From assembly GCA_019115745.1 (NCBI GenBank), contig DXDA01000026.1, positions 1 through 62,301 of the forward strand: a DNA stretch of 62,301 bases. Direction: 5' to 3'. The stretch comes from Candidatus Alistipes intestinigallinarum. GTDB lineage: Bacteria > Bacteroidota > Bacteroidia > Bacteroidales > Rikenellaceae. Position 1 is the stretch's first letter. The number at the start of each line of letters is the position of its first letter. The translations under genes and the position numbers were made by a program. The notes beneath the pieces were generated by a model. It worked only from the letters and a program-made list of their open reading frames with translations, had not been told where the DNA came from and made no database searches. Shown here piece by piece: positions 1 through 8,445 of the stretch.

Positions 1-150
1 CCGAAAATCCCGAAAACAGACTGATTCCCAGGTGTTTCCCATTCATGAAAAATCTGAAAAAATTTATGAAAATATTTATTTGCACCGAACGCCCGAATTT
101 TTCACGATTTTGCCCCGCTCAAGTGATTATATAATAAACAAACCGAAAAA

Positions 151-1110
151 ATGACCGAAGAATTCCTATATCGCTACGTCTCCTGCCAAACCACCCCGGA
201 AGAGGAACAGGAGATCCTGGCCTGGTTGAATGCCGACCCGGAACACGAACGCCTGCTCGCACAGGTCCACCGCCGTCACGACCTGGCCGCCCTCAGCGCC
301 CCGCTCATCAACGAACTCTACGACCGCGACCGGAAAAATAACCTCCGCCACCTGGTGCGCCGCTGGGCCGTGGCCGGACTCTCGGCCGCCGCTGCGGTGT
401 CGCTCCTCTTCGGGGGCTACTACTACCGCCAGAGCCGGATGCTCGAACGCCTCGGCGCCCGGAACATCACGCTCGACGTCCCGGCGGGCCAGCACCTGCG
501 GATTTCGCTCCCGGACGGTACCGCCGTGTGGCTCAATGCCGGAACCCGGCTCGAATACCCGGCGCTCTTCGCCGATGCCGAGCGCCGCGTGCGGGTCGAC
601 GGCGAAGCCCGTTTCGACGTGACGCACGATGCCGACCATCCGTTTGTCGTGGAGACCTACGCCTGTGACGTGCGGGTGCTGGGCACGGAGTTCGACGTGG
701 CGGCCAGCCGCGAGCGCGGGAGCTTCACGATGGCCCTGTTCGAAGGGAGCGTCGAGGTCCGCAACCGCCAGACCGACCAGACCGTCCGGCTCCGCCCCAA
801 CGAGACGGTACGCCTCGAAGGCTCGCGCCTGGCCGTCGGGCGGATCGAGAATTCGGACGACTACCTCTGGACCGAGGGCTACATCAACTTCCGGGGCCAC
901 ACCTTCCGCGAGATCATCGACCGCTACCGCCAGGTCTACGGCGTGGAGATTCGCCTGGAGGGCGTGACGGTCCCCGAGACGAAGTTCCAATGGGGCAAGA
1001 TCCACATCCAGGACGGCGTGGACAACGCCATGAAGGTCCTGCAGACGATCTACCCCATCACCTACGAGTTCGATCCCGAACAGCGTACGATCGTCGTGCG
1101 CAACCGATAA
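151..1110 (+). CDS. FecR-family anti-sigma factor of the PUL
   Basis: Inner-membrane anti-sigma factor expected to hold an ECF sigma factor until the partner SusC receptor signals substrate binding. The 319-aa product has a cytoplasmic N-terminal helical part (about 1-70), one membrane segment (about 75-92, Ala/Val/Leu-rich), a FecR domain (about 105-215, with the typical VPAGQHLRISLPDGT-like stretch) and a C-terminal DUF4974/secretin-like region (about 245-319, starting near YINFRGHTF). No sigma-factor gene is visible; it should lie just left of the window. The 150 bp upstream is AT-rich noncoding DNA without a convincing -7 box. It is followed after 183 bp by a SusC gene with an STN domain, the classic signalling partner. 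Family assignment is firm; the sugar that triggers it is unknown. Confidence 0.93.
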   Translation: MTEEFLYRYVSCQTTPEEEQEILAWLNADPEHERLLAQVHRRHDLAALSAPLINELYDRDRKNNLRHLVRRWAVAGLSAAAAVSLLFGGYYYRQSRMLERLGARNITLDVPAGQHLRISLPDGTAVWLNAGTRLEYPALFADAERRVRVDGEARFDVTHDADHPFVVETYACDVRVLGTEFDVAASRERGSFTMALFEGSVEVRNRQTDQTVRLRPNETVRLEGSRLAVGRIENSDDYLWTEGYINFRGHTFREIIDRYRQVYGVEIRLEGVTVPETKFQWGKIHIQDGVDNAMKVLQTIYPITYEFDPEQRTIVVRNR

Positions 1111-1204
1111 ACGATTCACCCAACCCCGAAAACCCGCTTGCCTATGAGATAACCCGATTCCTTTCTCTCTGTACGACCTGAAACGGTATTTTGGACCCCC
1201 CGTA

Positions 1205-1244
1205 TAAAAGAGGTCTGCGGCAGTGGTAGCGCACTCCGCAGACC
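1205..1244 (-). terminator. Hairpin terminator of the antisense RNA
   Basis: Inverted repeat GGTCTGCGG (1212-1220) / CCGCAGACC (1236-1244), extended inside by AGTG/CACT after a one-base bulge. On the minus strand it is followed by TCTTTTAT, a usable U-tract. On the plus strand no U-run follows, so it should not stop susC transcription. Confidence 0.6.
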
Positions 1245-1281
1245 CGGGTTCAAGCTATTCATCGAAGTAACCTAAACCTTA
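1205..1281 (-). ncRNA. Candidate cis-antisense sRNA opposite the susC leader (DonS-like)
   Basis: A predicted RNA of about 75-80 nt, transcribed leftwards from a promoter overlapping the susC start codon and ending at a strong hairpin. It would be fully complementary to the susC 5' untranslated region. In Bacteroides fragilis the N-glycan locus Don carries an antisense RNA, DonS, in the same place between anti-sigma gene and susC, where it represses the locus. Promoter, position and terminator are seen in the sequence; existence of the RNA and its repressive role are inferred. Ends are estimates. Confidence 0.6.
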
Positions 1282-1286
1282 ATTCA

Positions 1287-1317
1287 CAAAAGTATGAATA
1301 AATATGCGCAAATCAAA
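1287..1317 (-). promoter_or_regulatory. Antisense promoter overlapping the susC start
   Basis: Read on the minus strand: TTTG at 1317-1314, a 19-nt spacer, then TACTTTTG at 1294-1287. This matches the Bacteroidetes -33/-7 pattern (TTTG, 19-21 nt, TAnnTTTG). It points away from susC, into the fecR-susC gap. Confidence 0.6.
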
Positions 1318-4300
1318 GCGTTTATGGCGTTTGCACTCTTTGTTTTCGTGTTGCAGGCGCCCTTTGCGGGACATGCGCAGACGCGGAGGATCCGCCTCGA
1401 CCTCGAAGCGGCGCCGCTGAAAGAGGCCATCCAGGCCATCGAGCAACAGTCCGCGTATCGTTTTGTGCCGAGTCCGGAGGTGGATCTCGAACACCGGGTG
1501 AGCCTGCGCGCCGAATCCGCCTCGATCCGGACGCTGCTCGACCGCCTGCTGGCCTCGACGCCCTACACCTATACGGTCATCGAGTCGACGACGACCATCA
1601 CGCTGTCGAAACGTCCCGAAACCCCCTCGTCACACGTGTCGGGCGTGGTGCGTGACGCCTCGAACCGCCCGATCATCGGTGCGACGGTGCTGGTCGCCGG
1701 GACGACGAACGGCGTATCGACCGATGCCGAGGGATGTTTCGCCCTGACCGTCCCGAATCCTGCGACGGCCCGGCTGGAGTTCAGCTACCTGGGCTGCGAA
1801 TCCCAGACGCTGCCCGTCGGCAGCCGCACGCGCTTCGAGATCACGCTGCAGGAATCCGCCTCGGAGATCGAGAGCGTGGTGGTCACGGCCCTGGGTATCA
1901 AGCGTTCCGAAAAGGCCCTGGCCTATACCGTGGCGCAGGTTGCCCCCGAGGAGCTGACAACGGTCAAGGATGCCAACTTCATCAATGCCCTCTCTGGCAA
2001 GGTGGCCGGAGCCGTGGTCAACGCCTCCTCGTCGGGCGTGGGCGGCGTCTCGAAGGTCGTCATGCGTGGTATGAAGTCGATCATGCAGTCGTCGAACACG
2101 CTGTACGTGATCGACGGTATCCCGATGTTCAACAACTCGTCGAAGGGCGGCATGGAGTTCGACTCGAAGGGCGCCACGGAGTCCATCGCCGACCTGAACC
2201 CGGACGACATTGCATCGATGTCGGTGATGACGGGCGCTGCGGCCGCGGCGCTCTACGGTTCGGAGGCTGCGAACGGTGCGGTGCTGATCACCACCAAGCG
2301 GGGCGAAGCCGGGAAACTGAAGGTGACCCTCTCGACGAACATCGAGTTTCTGGAGCCGCTCTGGCTTCCGGAGTTCCAGAACCGCTACGGCACGGGCCGC
2401 AAGGGCAAAACCACGGGGTCGAAGATCCACAGTTGGGGTCCGCGCCTTTCGGAGAACGCCCGCTACGGCTACACGCCGGAGGACTTTCTCGAAACGGGCC
2501 ATGTCTATACGAATTCCGTGACCGTCTCGGGAGGTACGGAGCGCAACCAGACCTACTTTTCGGCTGCATCGGTCAATTCCGACGGGCTGATCCCCAACAA
2601 CGAGTATAACCGTTACAACTTCACGTTCCGCAATACGTCGCATTTCCTTGATGACCGGCTGACGCTCGACGCCTCGGCCTCGTACATCATCCAGGACGAC
2701 CGCAACATGACCAACCAGGGTGTCTATTCGAACCCGCTGGTTTCGGCCTACCTCTTCCCGCGGGGCGACAATTTCGATCTGGTCCGCACGTTCGAGCGCT
2801 GGGACCCGGCGCGGAAGATCTACGCGCAGTTCTGGCCGCAGGGCGCCGGGGACCTGGAGATGCAGAATCCCTACTGGATCGCCTACCGCAACCCGCGTGA
2901 GAACAACCGCCACCGCTATCTGCTGTCGGCCTCGGCGAGCTACTCGATTCTCGACTGGCTGGATGTCTCGGGCCGCATCCGCATCGACAATACCGACCGG
3001 TCGTTCACGCAGAAACTCTACGCCACGACCAACTCCACGCTGCTCGAAGGGAGCAAGTACGGACACTATACGGAGTTGAGCGAGAAGTCGCGCCAGACGT
3101 ACGGCGACGTGATGGTGAACATCAACAAGACGTTCGGCGAGCGTTTTTCGCTGGCGGCACACGTCGGCGCCTCGCTCAACGACACGCGTTTGCAGGGGCT
3201 CGAACTGAACGGTCCGCTGCAGAATCCGTCGAACATCTTCCACCCGGAGGCCATCGACCCGACGAAACGCAAGGTGACGCGCTCGGGGTGGCACGAGCAG
3301 ACGCAGTCCCTGTTCGCCTCGCTCGAAGTGGGCTGGGCGTCGCAGCTCTTCCTCACGGTGACGGGCCGCAACGACTGGGCTTCGCAACTGGCCGGATCGC
3401 CGCAGCCGTCGTTCTTCTACCCGTCGGTGGGTGTTTCGTGGCTTCCGTCCGCGACCTTCGACTTTCCGGAGCTCTTTCCCTATCTGAAGATCCGGGCGTC
3501 GTGGGCTTCGGTGGGAACGCCGTTCCCGCGGGAGCTGACCTACGCCACCCACCCCTACGACCATACGGGCCAGACGTGGGACGACAAGACCAACTACCCG
3601 ATCGGCGAGCTGCGCCCCGAACGGACGAAAACCTGGGAACTGGGCTTCGACGCGCGCTTCCTGAACGGCTTCGACCTTTCGTTCTCATGGTACCTGGCCG
3701 ACACCTACAACCAGACGTTCAATCCGCAGGTTTCGGCCTCGTCGGGCTACGCCGACATGTACGTGCAGACGGGTCACGTCCGCAATACGGGTATCGAGGC
3801 GAGCCTGGGCTATTCGCATACGTGGCGCGACTTTACGTGGAACTCGAACTTCACCGTGTCGAGCAACCGCAACGAGATCCGCGAACTGATGCGCGACTGG
3901 TACAATCCGCTTTCGGGTGAGGTCATCTCGAAGGACCGGCTGGAGATCAACAAACTCGGTCAGGTGCGCTTCCTCTTGAAAGAGGGCGGATCGATGGGCG
4001 ACATCTATTCGAATTCGGACCTGCGGCGCGACGACAAGGGCCGGATCGAGATCGACGAGGCGGGGAACGTCTACGTGGAGAACAACCTGCCGGACATGAA
4101 ACTGGGGTCGGTCTTCCCGAAGGCAAACCTGGCGTGGCGGAACGACTTCCGCTGGAAGGGCGTGAACCTCGGGTTCCTCATCGCGGCACGCATCGGCGGC
4201 GTGGTCTACTCGGCGACGCAGGCCAACCTGGACCTCTATGGCGTTTCGGAGGCTTCGGCTGCGGCGCGCGATGCGGGCGGCGTGCTGGTCAACGGCCGGG

Positions 4301-4608
4301 CGATGGTCGATCCGGAGATGTGGTACACGACGATTGGTGCCGGAGCGGGCATTCCGCAGTATTATACCTATGACGCGACGAACGTGCGTCTGCAGGAGCT
4401 GTCGGTGGGCTATACGCTCCCGCGCAAGTGGCTCAAGGTGTGCGACATCACGGTATCGCTCGTGGGCCGCAACCTCTGGATGATGTACTGCAAGGCGCCG
4501 TTCGATCCCGAGAGCGTGGCTTCGACCGAGAATTTCTATACGGGGATGGACTATTTCATGATGCCTTCGACCCGGAACATCGGTTTCAACGTAAACATTA
4601 AATTCTGA
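1294..4608 (+). CDS. SusC/RagA-family TonB-linked outer-membrane receptor with STN domain
   Basis: Outer-membrane importer that moves an oligosaccharide captured by SusD into the periplasm using TonB energy. The 1104 residues show a signal peptide (1-29, ending GHAQ), an STN signalling domain (about 32-108), a carboxypeptidase-D-like regulatory domain (about 112-195), the SusC plug (about 200-330, with VIDGIPMFNN and YGSEAANGAVLITTK) and a barrel running to the C-terminal aromatic-rich strand ending NIGFNVNIKF. The STN domain fits signalling to the FecR protein upstream. The susD start lies 5 bp downstream, so the pair is one transcription unit. The substrate is inferred to be an N-glycan-type oligosaccharide from the GH18-like neighbours and the Don-like order. 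Confidence 0.95.
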   Translation: MNKYAQIKAFMAFALFVFVLQAPFAGHAQTRRIRLDLEAAPLKEAIQAIEQQSAYRFVPSPEVDLEHRVSLRAESASIRTLLDRLLASTPYTYTVIESTTTITLSKRPETPSSHVSGVVRDASNRPIIGATVLVAGTTNGVSTDAEGCFALTVPNPATARLEFSYLGCESQTLPVGSRTRFEITLQESASEIESVVVTALGIKRSEKALAYTVAQVAPEELTTVKDANFINALSGKVAGAVVNASSSGVGGVSKVVMRGMKSIMQSSNTLYVIDGIPMFNNSSKGGMEFDSKGATESIADLNPDDIASMSVMTGAAAAALYGSEAANGAVLITTKRGEAGKLKVTLSTNIEFLEPLWLPEFQNRYGTGRKGKTTGSKIHSWGPRLSENARYGYTPEDFLETGHVYTNSVTVSGGTERNQTYFSAASVNSDGLIPNNEYNRYNFTFRNTSHFLDDRLTLDASASYIIQDDRNMTNQGVYSNPLVSAYLFPRGDNFDLVRTFERWDPARKIYAQFWPQGAGDLEMQNPYWIAYRNPRENNRHRYLLSASASYSILDWLDVSGRIRIDNTDRSFTQKLYATTNSTLLEGSKYGHYTELSEKSRQTYGDVMVNINKTFGERFSLAAHVGASLNDTRLQGLELNGPLQNPSNIFHPEAIDPTKRKVTRSGWHEQTQSLFASLEVGWASQLFLTVTGRNDWASQLAGSPQPSFFYPSVGVSWLPSATFDFPELFPYLKIRASWASVGTPFPRELTYATHPYDHTGQTWDDKTNYPIGELRPERTKTWELGFDARFLNGFDLSFSWYLADTYNQTFNPQVSASSGYADMYVQTGHVRNTGIEASLGYSHTWRDFTWNSNFTVSSNRNEIRELMRDWYNPLSGEVISKDRLEINKLGQVRFLLKEGGSMGDIYSNSDLRRDDKGRIEIDEAGNVYVENNLPDMKLGSVFPKANLAWRNDFRWKGVNLGFLIAARIGGVVYSATQANLDLYGVSEASAAARDAGGVLVNGRAMVDPEMWYTTIGAGAGIPQYYTYDATNVRLQELSVGYTLPRKWLKVCDITVSLVGRNLWMMYCKAPFDPESVASTENFYTGMDYFMMPSTRNIGFNVNIKF

Positions 4609-4613
4609 CCGCC

Positions 4614-6227
4614 ATGAAGACAAGAAACGGAATAAACACGCTGCGTCTGCTTGTGGCAGCCGCCCTTGTGACGGTGGCCGGGGCCTGTACGGGCAATTTC
4701 GAGGAGTACAACCACAACCCGAACGAGACGACCGACAGCGAGCTGGAGCGCGACAACTACAACGTGGGCGCCAAACTGCTTCAGTTGCAGAACGAGGTGA
4801 TCCCCTCGCAGGAACACCTGTACCAGTTCACGGAGATCCTGGCCGGCATGGCCTACGGGGGCTATTCGGAGGCGATTCCGACGTGGACGGGCAAATTTTC
4901 GACCTTCAATCCCACGGCGGACTGGCTCAAGGCCCCGTTCGTGACGCTGATGACCGACACCTATGCCCCCTACCGCGGGATTCTGGCCGCGACGGAGGAT
5001 GAGGTGCCGCTGGCACTGGCCTCGCTGCTGCGCGTGGCGATCATGCACCGGCTCACGGACCAGTACGGTCCGATCCCCTACTCGAAGGTGATCGAGGACC
5101 GGAAGAACTCGCTGGCCGTGGCCTACGACACGCAGGAGGAGGTCTACGCGACGATGTTCGCGGAGCTGGACGCGGCGGTTGCCGTCCTGGACGCGAACCG
5201 GACGCTGTCGACCGAGGCCTTCGGGGAGTACGATCTGGTCTACGGCGGGGATTTGAAGAAGTGGATCCTCTTCGCCAATTCGCTCAAACTGCGCATGGCG
5301 ATGCGTCTGACGGAGGTCGACGCGACGATGGCCCGCACGAAGGCCGCCGAGGCCATTGCAGCGGGGGTGATCACGGAGAATGCGGACAATGCGCTGTTCA
5401 AGCCGACGGTCAACCGCACGGCGATCTGCTTCAGCGAGTGGAAGCAGCACCCGATTTCGGCCGACCTGGACAGCTACATGAACGGTTATGGGGATCCTCG
5501 CCGCGGGAAGATGTTCACGTCGGTGAAGGTCACCGAGACGGTCACGGATCCCGAGACGCAGGAGTCTGTGACGGTGACGAAGGACGGATACCGGGGGCAG
5601 CGCATCGGCACGACGCCCGAGGACAAGGATGCGGCCACGACGCAGCTTTCGCACCCGGACATCGTCGACAGCGATCCGATCATCTGGTTCACGGCCGCGG
5701 AGGCAGCCTTCCTGAAGGCCGAATGGGAGCTTCGCTGGGGTTCGGTTGCCGAAGCGGGGAATCTCTACCGTCAGGGTGTCACGCTGTCGTTCGAACAGTG
5801 GGGCGCGGGCTCCGCCGATGAGTACCTGGCGACCGAAGCCCAACCGGCGGACTTTGTGGATCCGCTGGGCACGGGCTACGATTTTGCGGCCCAGTCGACG
5901 ATCACGCCGGTGTGGAACGACGCCGACGATGCGGCGACGGCGCTCGAACGGATCATCACGCAGAAGTGGATTGCGATCTTCCCGCTGGGCAACGAGGCGT
6001 GGAGCGAGTACCGCCGCACGGGCTACCCGCACCTGATGCCGGTACCCGATGCGGGGAACATGTCGGGCGGAACGGTCACGTCGCGCTGGGGGGCCCGCCG
6101 CCTGCAATACCCCACCGAGGAGTACAACGAGAACCGGGCGAACGTCACGGCGGCCGTGGCTGGCGAGCTGAAGGGCACGGACACCTTCGGGAGCCGGGTC
6201 TGGTGGGACAAACGAACCTTGAACTAA
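4614..6227 (+). CDS. SusD/RagB-family nutrient-binding outer-membrane lipoprotein
   Basis: Surface lipoprotein that caps the SusC barrel and delivers glycan to it. The 537-aa product begins with a lipoprotein signal (Cys at about residue 25, in VAGACTGN) and contains the helical SusD-like core of the PF12771 type, with the typical DQYGPIPYSKV stretch near residue 144. It follows susC after only 5 bp and precedes a GH18-like lipoprotein by 13 bp, so all are probably co-transcribed. Length and motifs match the family. Confidence 0.94.
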   Translation: MKTRNGINTLRLLVAAALVTVAGACTGNFEEYNHNPNETTDSELERDNYNVGAKLLQLQNEVIPSQEHLYQFTEILAGMAYGGYSEAIPTWTGKFSTFNPTADWLKAPFVTLMTDTYAPYRGILAATEDEVPLALASLLRVAIMHRLTDQYGPIPYSKVIEDRKNSLAVAYDTQEEVYATMFAELDAAVAVLDANRTLSTEAFGEYDLVYGGDLKKWILFANSLKLRMAMRLTEVDATMARTKAAEAIAAGVITENADNALFKPTVNRTAICFSEWKQHPISADLDSYMNGYGDPRRGKMFTSVKVTETVTDPETQESVTVTKDGYRGQRIGTTPEDKDAATTQLSHPDIVDSDPIIWFTAAEAAFLKAEWELRWGSVAEAGNLYRQGVTLSFEQWGAGSADEYLATEAQPADFVDPLGTGYDFAAQSTITPVWNDADDAATALERIITQKWIAIFPLGNEAWSEYRRTGYPHLMPVPDAGNMSGGTVTSRWGARRLQYPTEEYNENRANVTAAVAGELKGTDTFGSRVWWDKRTLN

Positions 6228-6240
6228 AAAGCACGAACCT

Positions 6241-7113
6241 ATGAAACTCATACGACTGACAGGAATATTGGGGATGCTGGTCCTTGCGGCCTGCGATGCG
6301 GGCATCGAGCCGATCGACCAGGAGGTCCGGACGCTCGACGCGTGGAACGCGGCCGAATGGGCGGCCTACGCGGAGGGGCTTCGGGCCTACAAGGCGGGCG
6401 ACCACTACGTGACGTACGCCTGCTTCGACAATGCGCCCGAACGGATCGAGTCGGAGAAGAACTGCATCCGCTCGCTGCCCGACTCGCTCGACGCGGTGAT
6501 TCTGCGCAATCCGCTTTCGGACTTCGACCGGGAGGACATTCCGGAGTTGCACAAGCGCTCGACGCGGGTGCTGGCCACGGCGGAGTGCTCCGACCCGGCG
6601 ACGGCCCTGCAGCGCCTCGACGCGACGTTGCAGGAGATTGCGTCGTCCGATCTGGACGGTGTTGTGATCCGCTATTCGGGGGCCGTGACGGCCGAGGCTT
6701 CGGCCATCGAGCCGGCGGTGGCGCAGCGCCTCGGGGCATTGAGCGGCAAGATGCTGGTTTTCGAAGGCAATGCCTCGTTCATCGCTGCGGAGAACCGCGG
6801 GTTGTATGACCTGTACCTGCTCGATGCGACCTCGGCCGGCGACATTTTCACCGTGGAGAACGCGGTGGACTACCTGACGGGCTACTACGGCATCGAGGCG
6901 GGCCGGGTTCTGCCGCTTGTTTCGCTGACGGGGACGCTTGCCGACGAGCGGGGCACCTCGCAACCGGCGCCCACGAAGGTTTCGGAGACGATCCAGTCGC
7001 GTCGGCTGGCGGGCATGGCCTTCGACGGCGTTTCGGCCGACTACTATTCGTTGACGGGCAACTATTCGCGCCTGCGTGCGGCGATCGACCTGTTGAATCC
7101 TGCACACCAATAA
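6241..7113 (+). CDS. GH18-like lipoprotein without catalytic residues (putative glycan binder)
   Basis: A 290-aa lipoprotein (Cys at about residue 18, LVLAACDAG) with a barrel-like fold resembling Bacteroidetes GH18 proteins (endo-beta-N-acetylglucosaminidase/chitinase-18 type). The place of the GH18 signature DGxDxDxE reads DGVVIRYS at residues 139-146, so the catalytic Glu and the assisting Asp residues are replaced by Ser, Val and Arg. It is also shorter than active members. I infer a surface glycan-binding protein, the usual third product of susCD operons, rather than an enzyme. The gene sits 13 bp after susD and 11 bp before the DUF1735-LamG gene. The fold assignment rests on the operon type and the DGV strand; a structure prediction would settle it. 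Confidence 0.7.
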   Translation: MKLIRLTGILGMLVLAACDAGIEPIDQEVRTLDAWNAAEWAAYAEGLRAYKAGDHYVTYACFDNAPERIESEKNCIRSLPDSLDAVILRNPLSDFDREDIPELHKRSTRVLATAECSDPATALQRLDATLQEIASSDLDGVVIRYSGAVTAEASAIEPAVAQRLGALSGKMLVFEGNASFIAAENRGLYDLYLLDATSAGDIFTVENAVDYLTGYYGIEAGRVLPLVSLTGTLADERGTSQPAPTKVSETIQSRRLAGMAFDGVSADYYSLTGNYSRLRAAIDLLNPAHQ

Positions 7114-7124
7114 AAACCGCGATC

Positions 7125-8432
7125 ATGAAAGAGATGAAACATATCCTTTTGGCGCTGCTTGCCGTTTCGGCGGCCGCCACGGGCTGCAAGACCGAGGACT
7201 ACGACGACGGCACGACGCCGGTCGCCAACACGGCCTATATCGGGGCAGCGGAGACCACCCCGGACGCACCCGTCACCTTCAAGCGCACGGTCCAGACCCT
7301 CGACCGGGAGTTTACCGTGAAGCTGGTCTCCCCGCTGTCGGAGGCGGTCGATGTGGAGTTCCGCATCGATGCCGAGGCGGTTTCGGCCTACAACCGGCGC
7401 CACGGCACCTCCTACGGGCTGCTGGAATCGATCCACTACAACCTCGCGCAGCAATCGGTGAGCATCGAGGCCGGGAAGGTCGAATCCGACCCGGTAACGA
7501 TCCGCTTCCAGGGTCTCGACCAACTGGAGATGAACGAGACGTACCTGCTTCCGGTGTCGCTGACCTCGACGTCGAACGGCCTGGGGCTGCTTCGGGGTTC
7601 GGAGACGCTCTACTACCTGGTGAAGCGCTCCTCGGCGATCACCACGGCGGCGGACCTGACGGACTGCTACATGTGGGTTCCGACGTTCGAGACGCAGGCG
7701 GGTCAGGCTCCGATCATGGGGCTGAAGGCCATGACCTACGAGGTGCTGGTCAACGTTCCGGAGTATTTGACCTCGCTGCCGAGCCAGGGTACGGTGAACG
7801 TCACCTCGGTGATGGGCGTCGAGCAGCACTGCCTGCTGCGCATCGGCGACTCGGGCTACCCGCGCCAGCAGATCCAGTTGCAGGTGGGCGACGTCCATTT
7901 CCCGGACGGGGGTGCCGACAACGTGATTCCGGCGTTGACGGTCGATCCGGGCGAGTGGTACCACATCGCCTTCACGTGGGATCTTGCCGAGGAGGTGGGG
8001 CGCATCTACGTCAACGGACGGCTGGCCTACTCCGACCGCCTGTCGTGGGACTCCGAGACGTTCGACATCGGACAGGTCTCGAAGGGAGGTGCCGAGGATG
8101 AGGCCTACCGCTTCCTGATCGGCTACTCCTACAACCCCTACCGGCCGTTGAACGGCATGGTCTCCGAGGCGCGGATCTGGTCCGTGGCACGGAGCGAGGA
8201 GGAGATCTTCCGCGACATGTATGAAATCACCGACCCGGCCTCGAAACCCGAACTGCGGGCCTACTGGAAATTCAACGAAGGCACGGGCAATACCGCCAAG
8301 GACTATTCGCAGTACGGCAACGATGCGGTCTGCCTCGACGGCTCCAACAGCATGGAGAACGGCGAGCGCAAGGAGGGTACGCTCAAGTGGAACAACGCCA
8401 TCGAAATCCCGATGCTCAACCAGGAAGAATAA
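7125..8432 (+). CDS. DUF1735 and LamG domain-containing lipoprotein
   Basis: A 435-aa surface lipoprotein (signal peptide with Cys at 21, AAATGCKTED). An N-terminal DUF1735 domain (about 30-150, beta-sandwich, with YNRRHGTSY) is followed by a concanavalin-like LamG domain (about 190-400, ending in the RAYWKFNEGTGN strand typical of LamG_3). Such proteins accompany susCD in PULs and bind glycans or glycoproteins at the cell surface. It follows the GH18-like gene by 11 bp and precedes the DUF1735-GH18 gene by 13 bp. No enzymatic motif is seen; the ligand is unknown. Confidence 0.85.
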   Translation: MKEMKHILLALLAVSAAATGCKTEDYDDGTTPVANTAYIGAAETTPDAPVTFKRTVQTLDREFTVKLVSPLSEAVDVEFRIDAEAVSAYNRRHGTSYGLLESIHYNLAQQSVSIEAGKVESDPVTIRFQGLDQLEMNETYLLPVSLTSTSNGLGLLRGSETLYYLVKRSSAITTAADLTDCYMWVPTFETQAGQAPIMGLKAMTYEVLVNVPEYLTSLPSQGTVNVTSVMGVEQHCLLRIGDSGYPRQQIQLQVGDVHFPDGGADNVIPALTVDPGEWYHIAFTWDLAEEVGRIYVNGRLAYSDRLSWDSETFDIGQVSKGGAEDEAYRFLIGYSYNPYRPLNGMVSEARIWSVARSEEEIFRDMYEITDPASKPELRAYWKFNEGTGNTAKDYSQYGNDAVCLDGSNSMENGERKEGTLKWNNAIEIPMLNQEE

Positions 8433-8445
8433 AAAACGAACGACT

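Noticed and set aside
1212..1244. tRNA-like look of the segment gcagtggtagcgcactccgc and gggttcaagc before susC
   Set aside because: It cannot be folded into an acceptor stem with D-, anticodon- and T-arms; the hairpin is better explained as a minus-strand terminator.
6241..8432. Calling the 290-aa protein an active endo-beta-N-acetylglucosaminidase
   Set aside because: The DGV strand lacks Glu and Asp at the catalytic positions, so an enzyme call is not supported.
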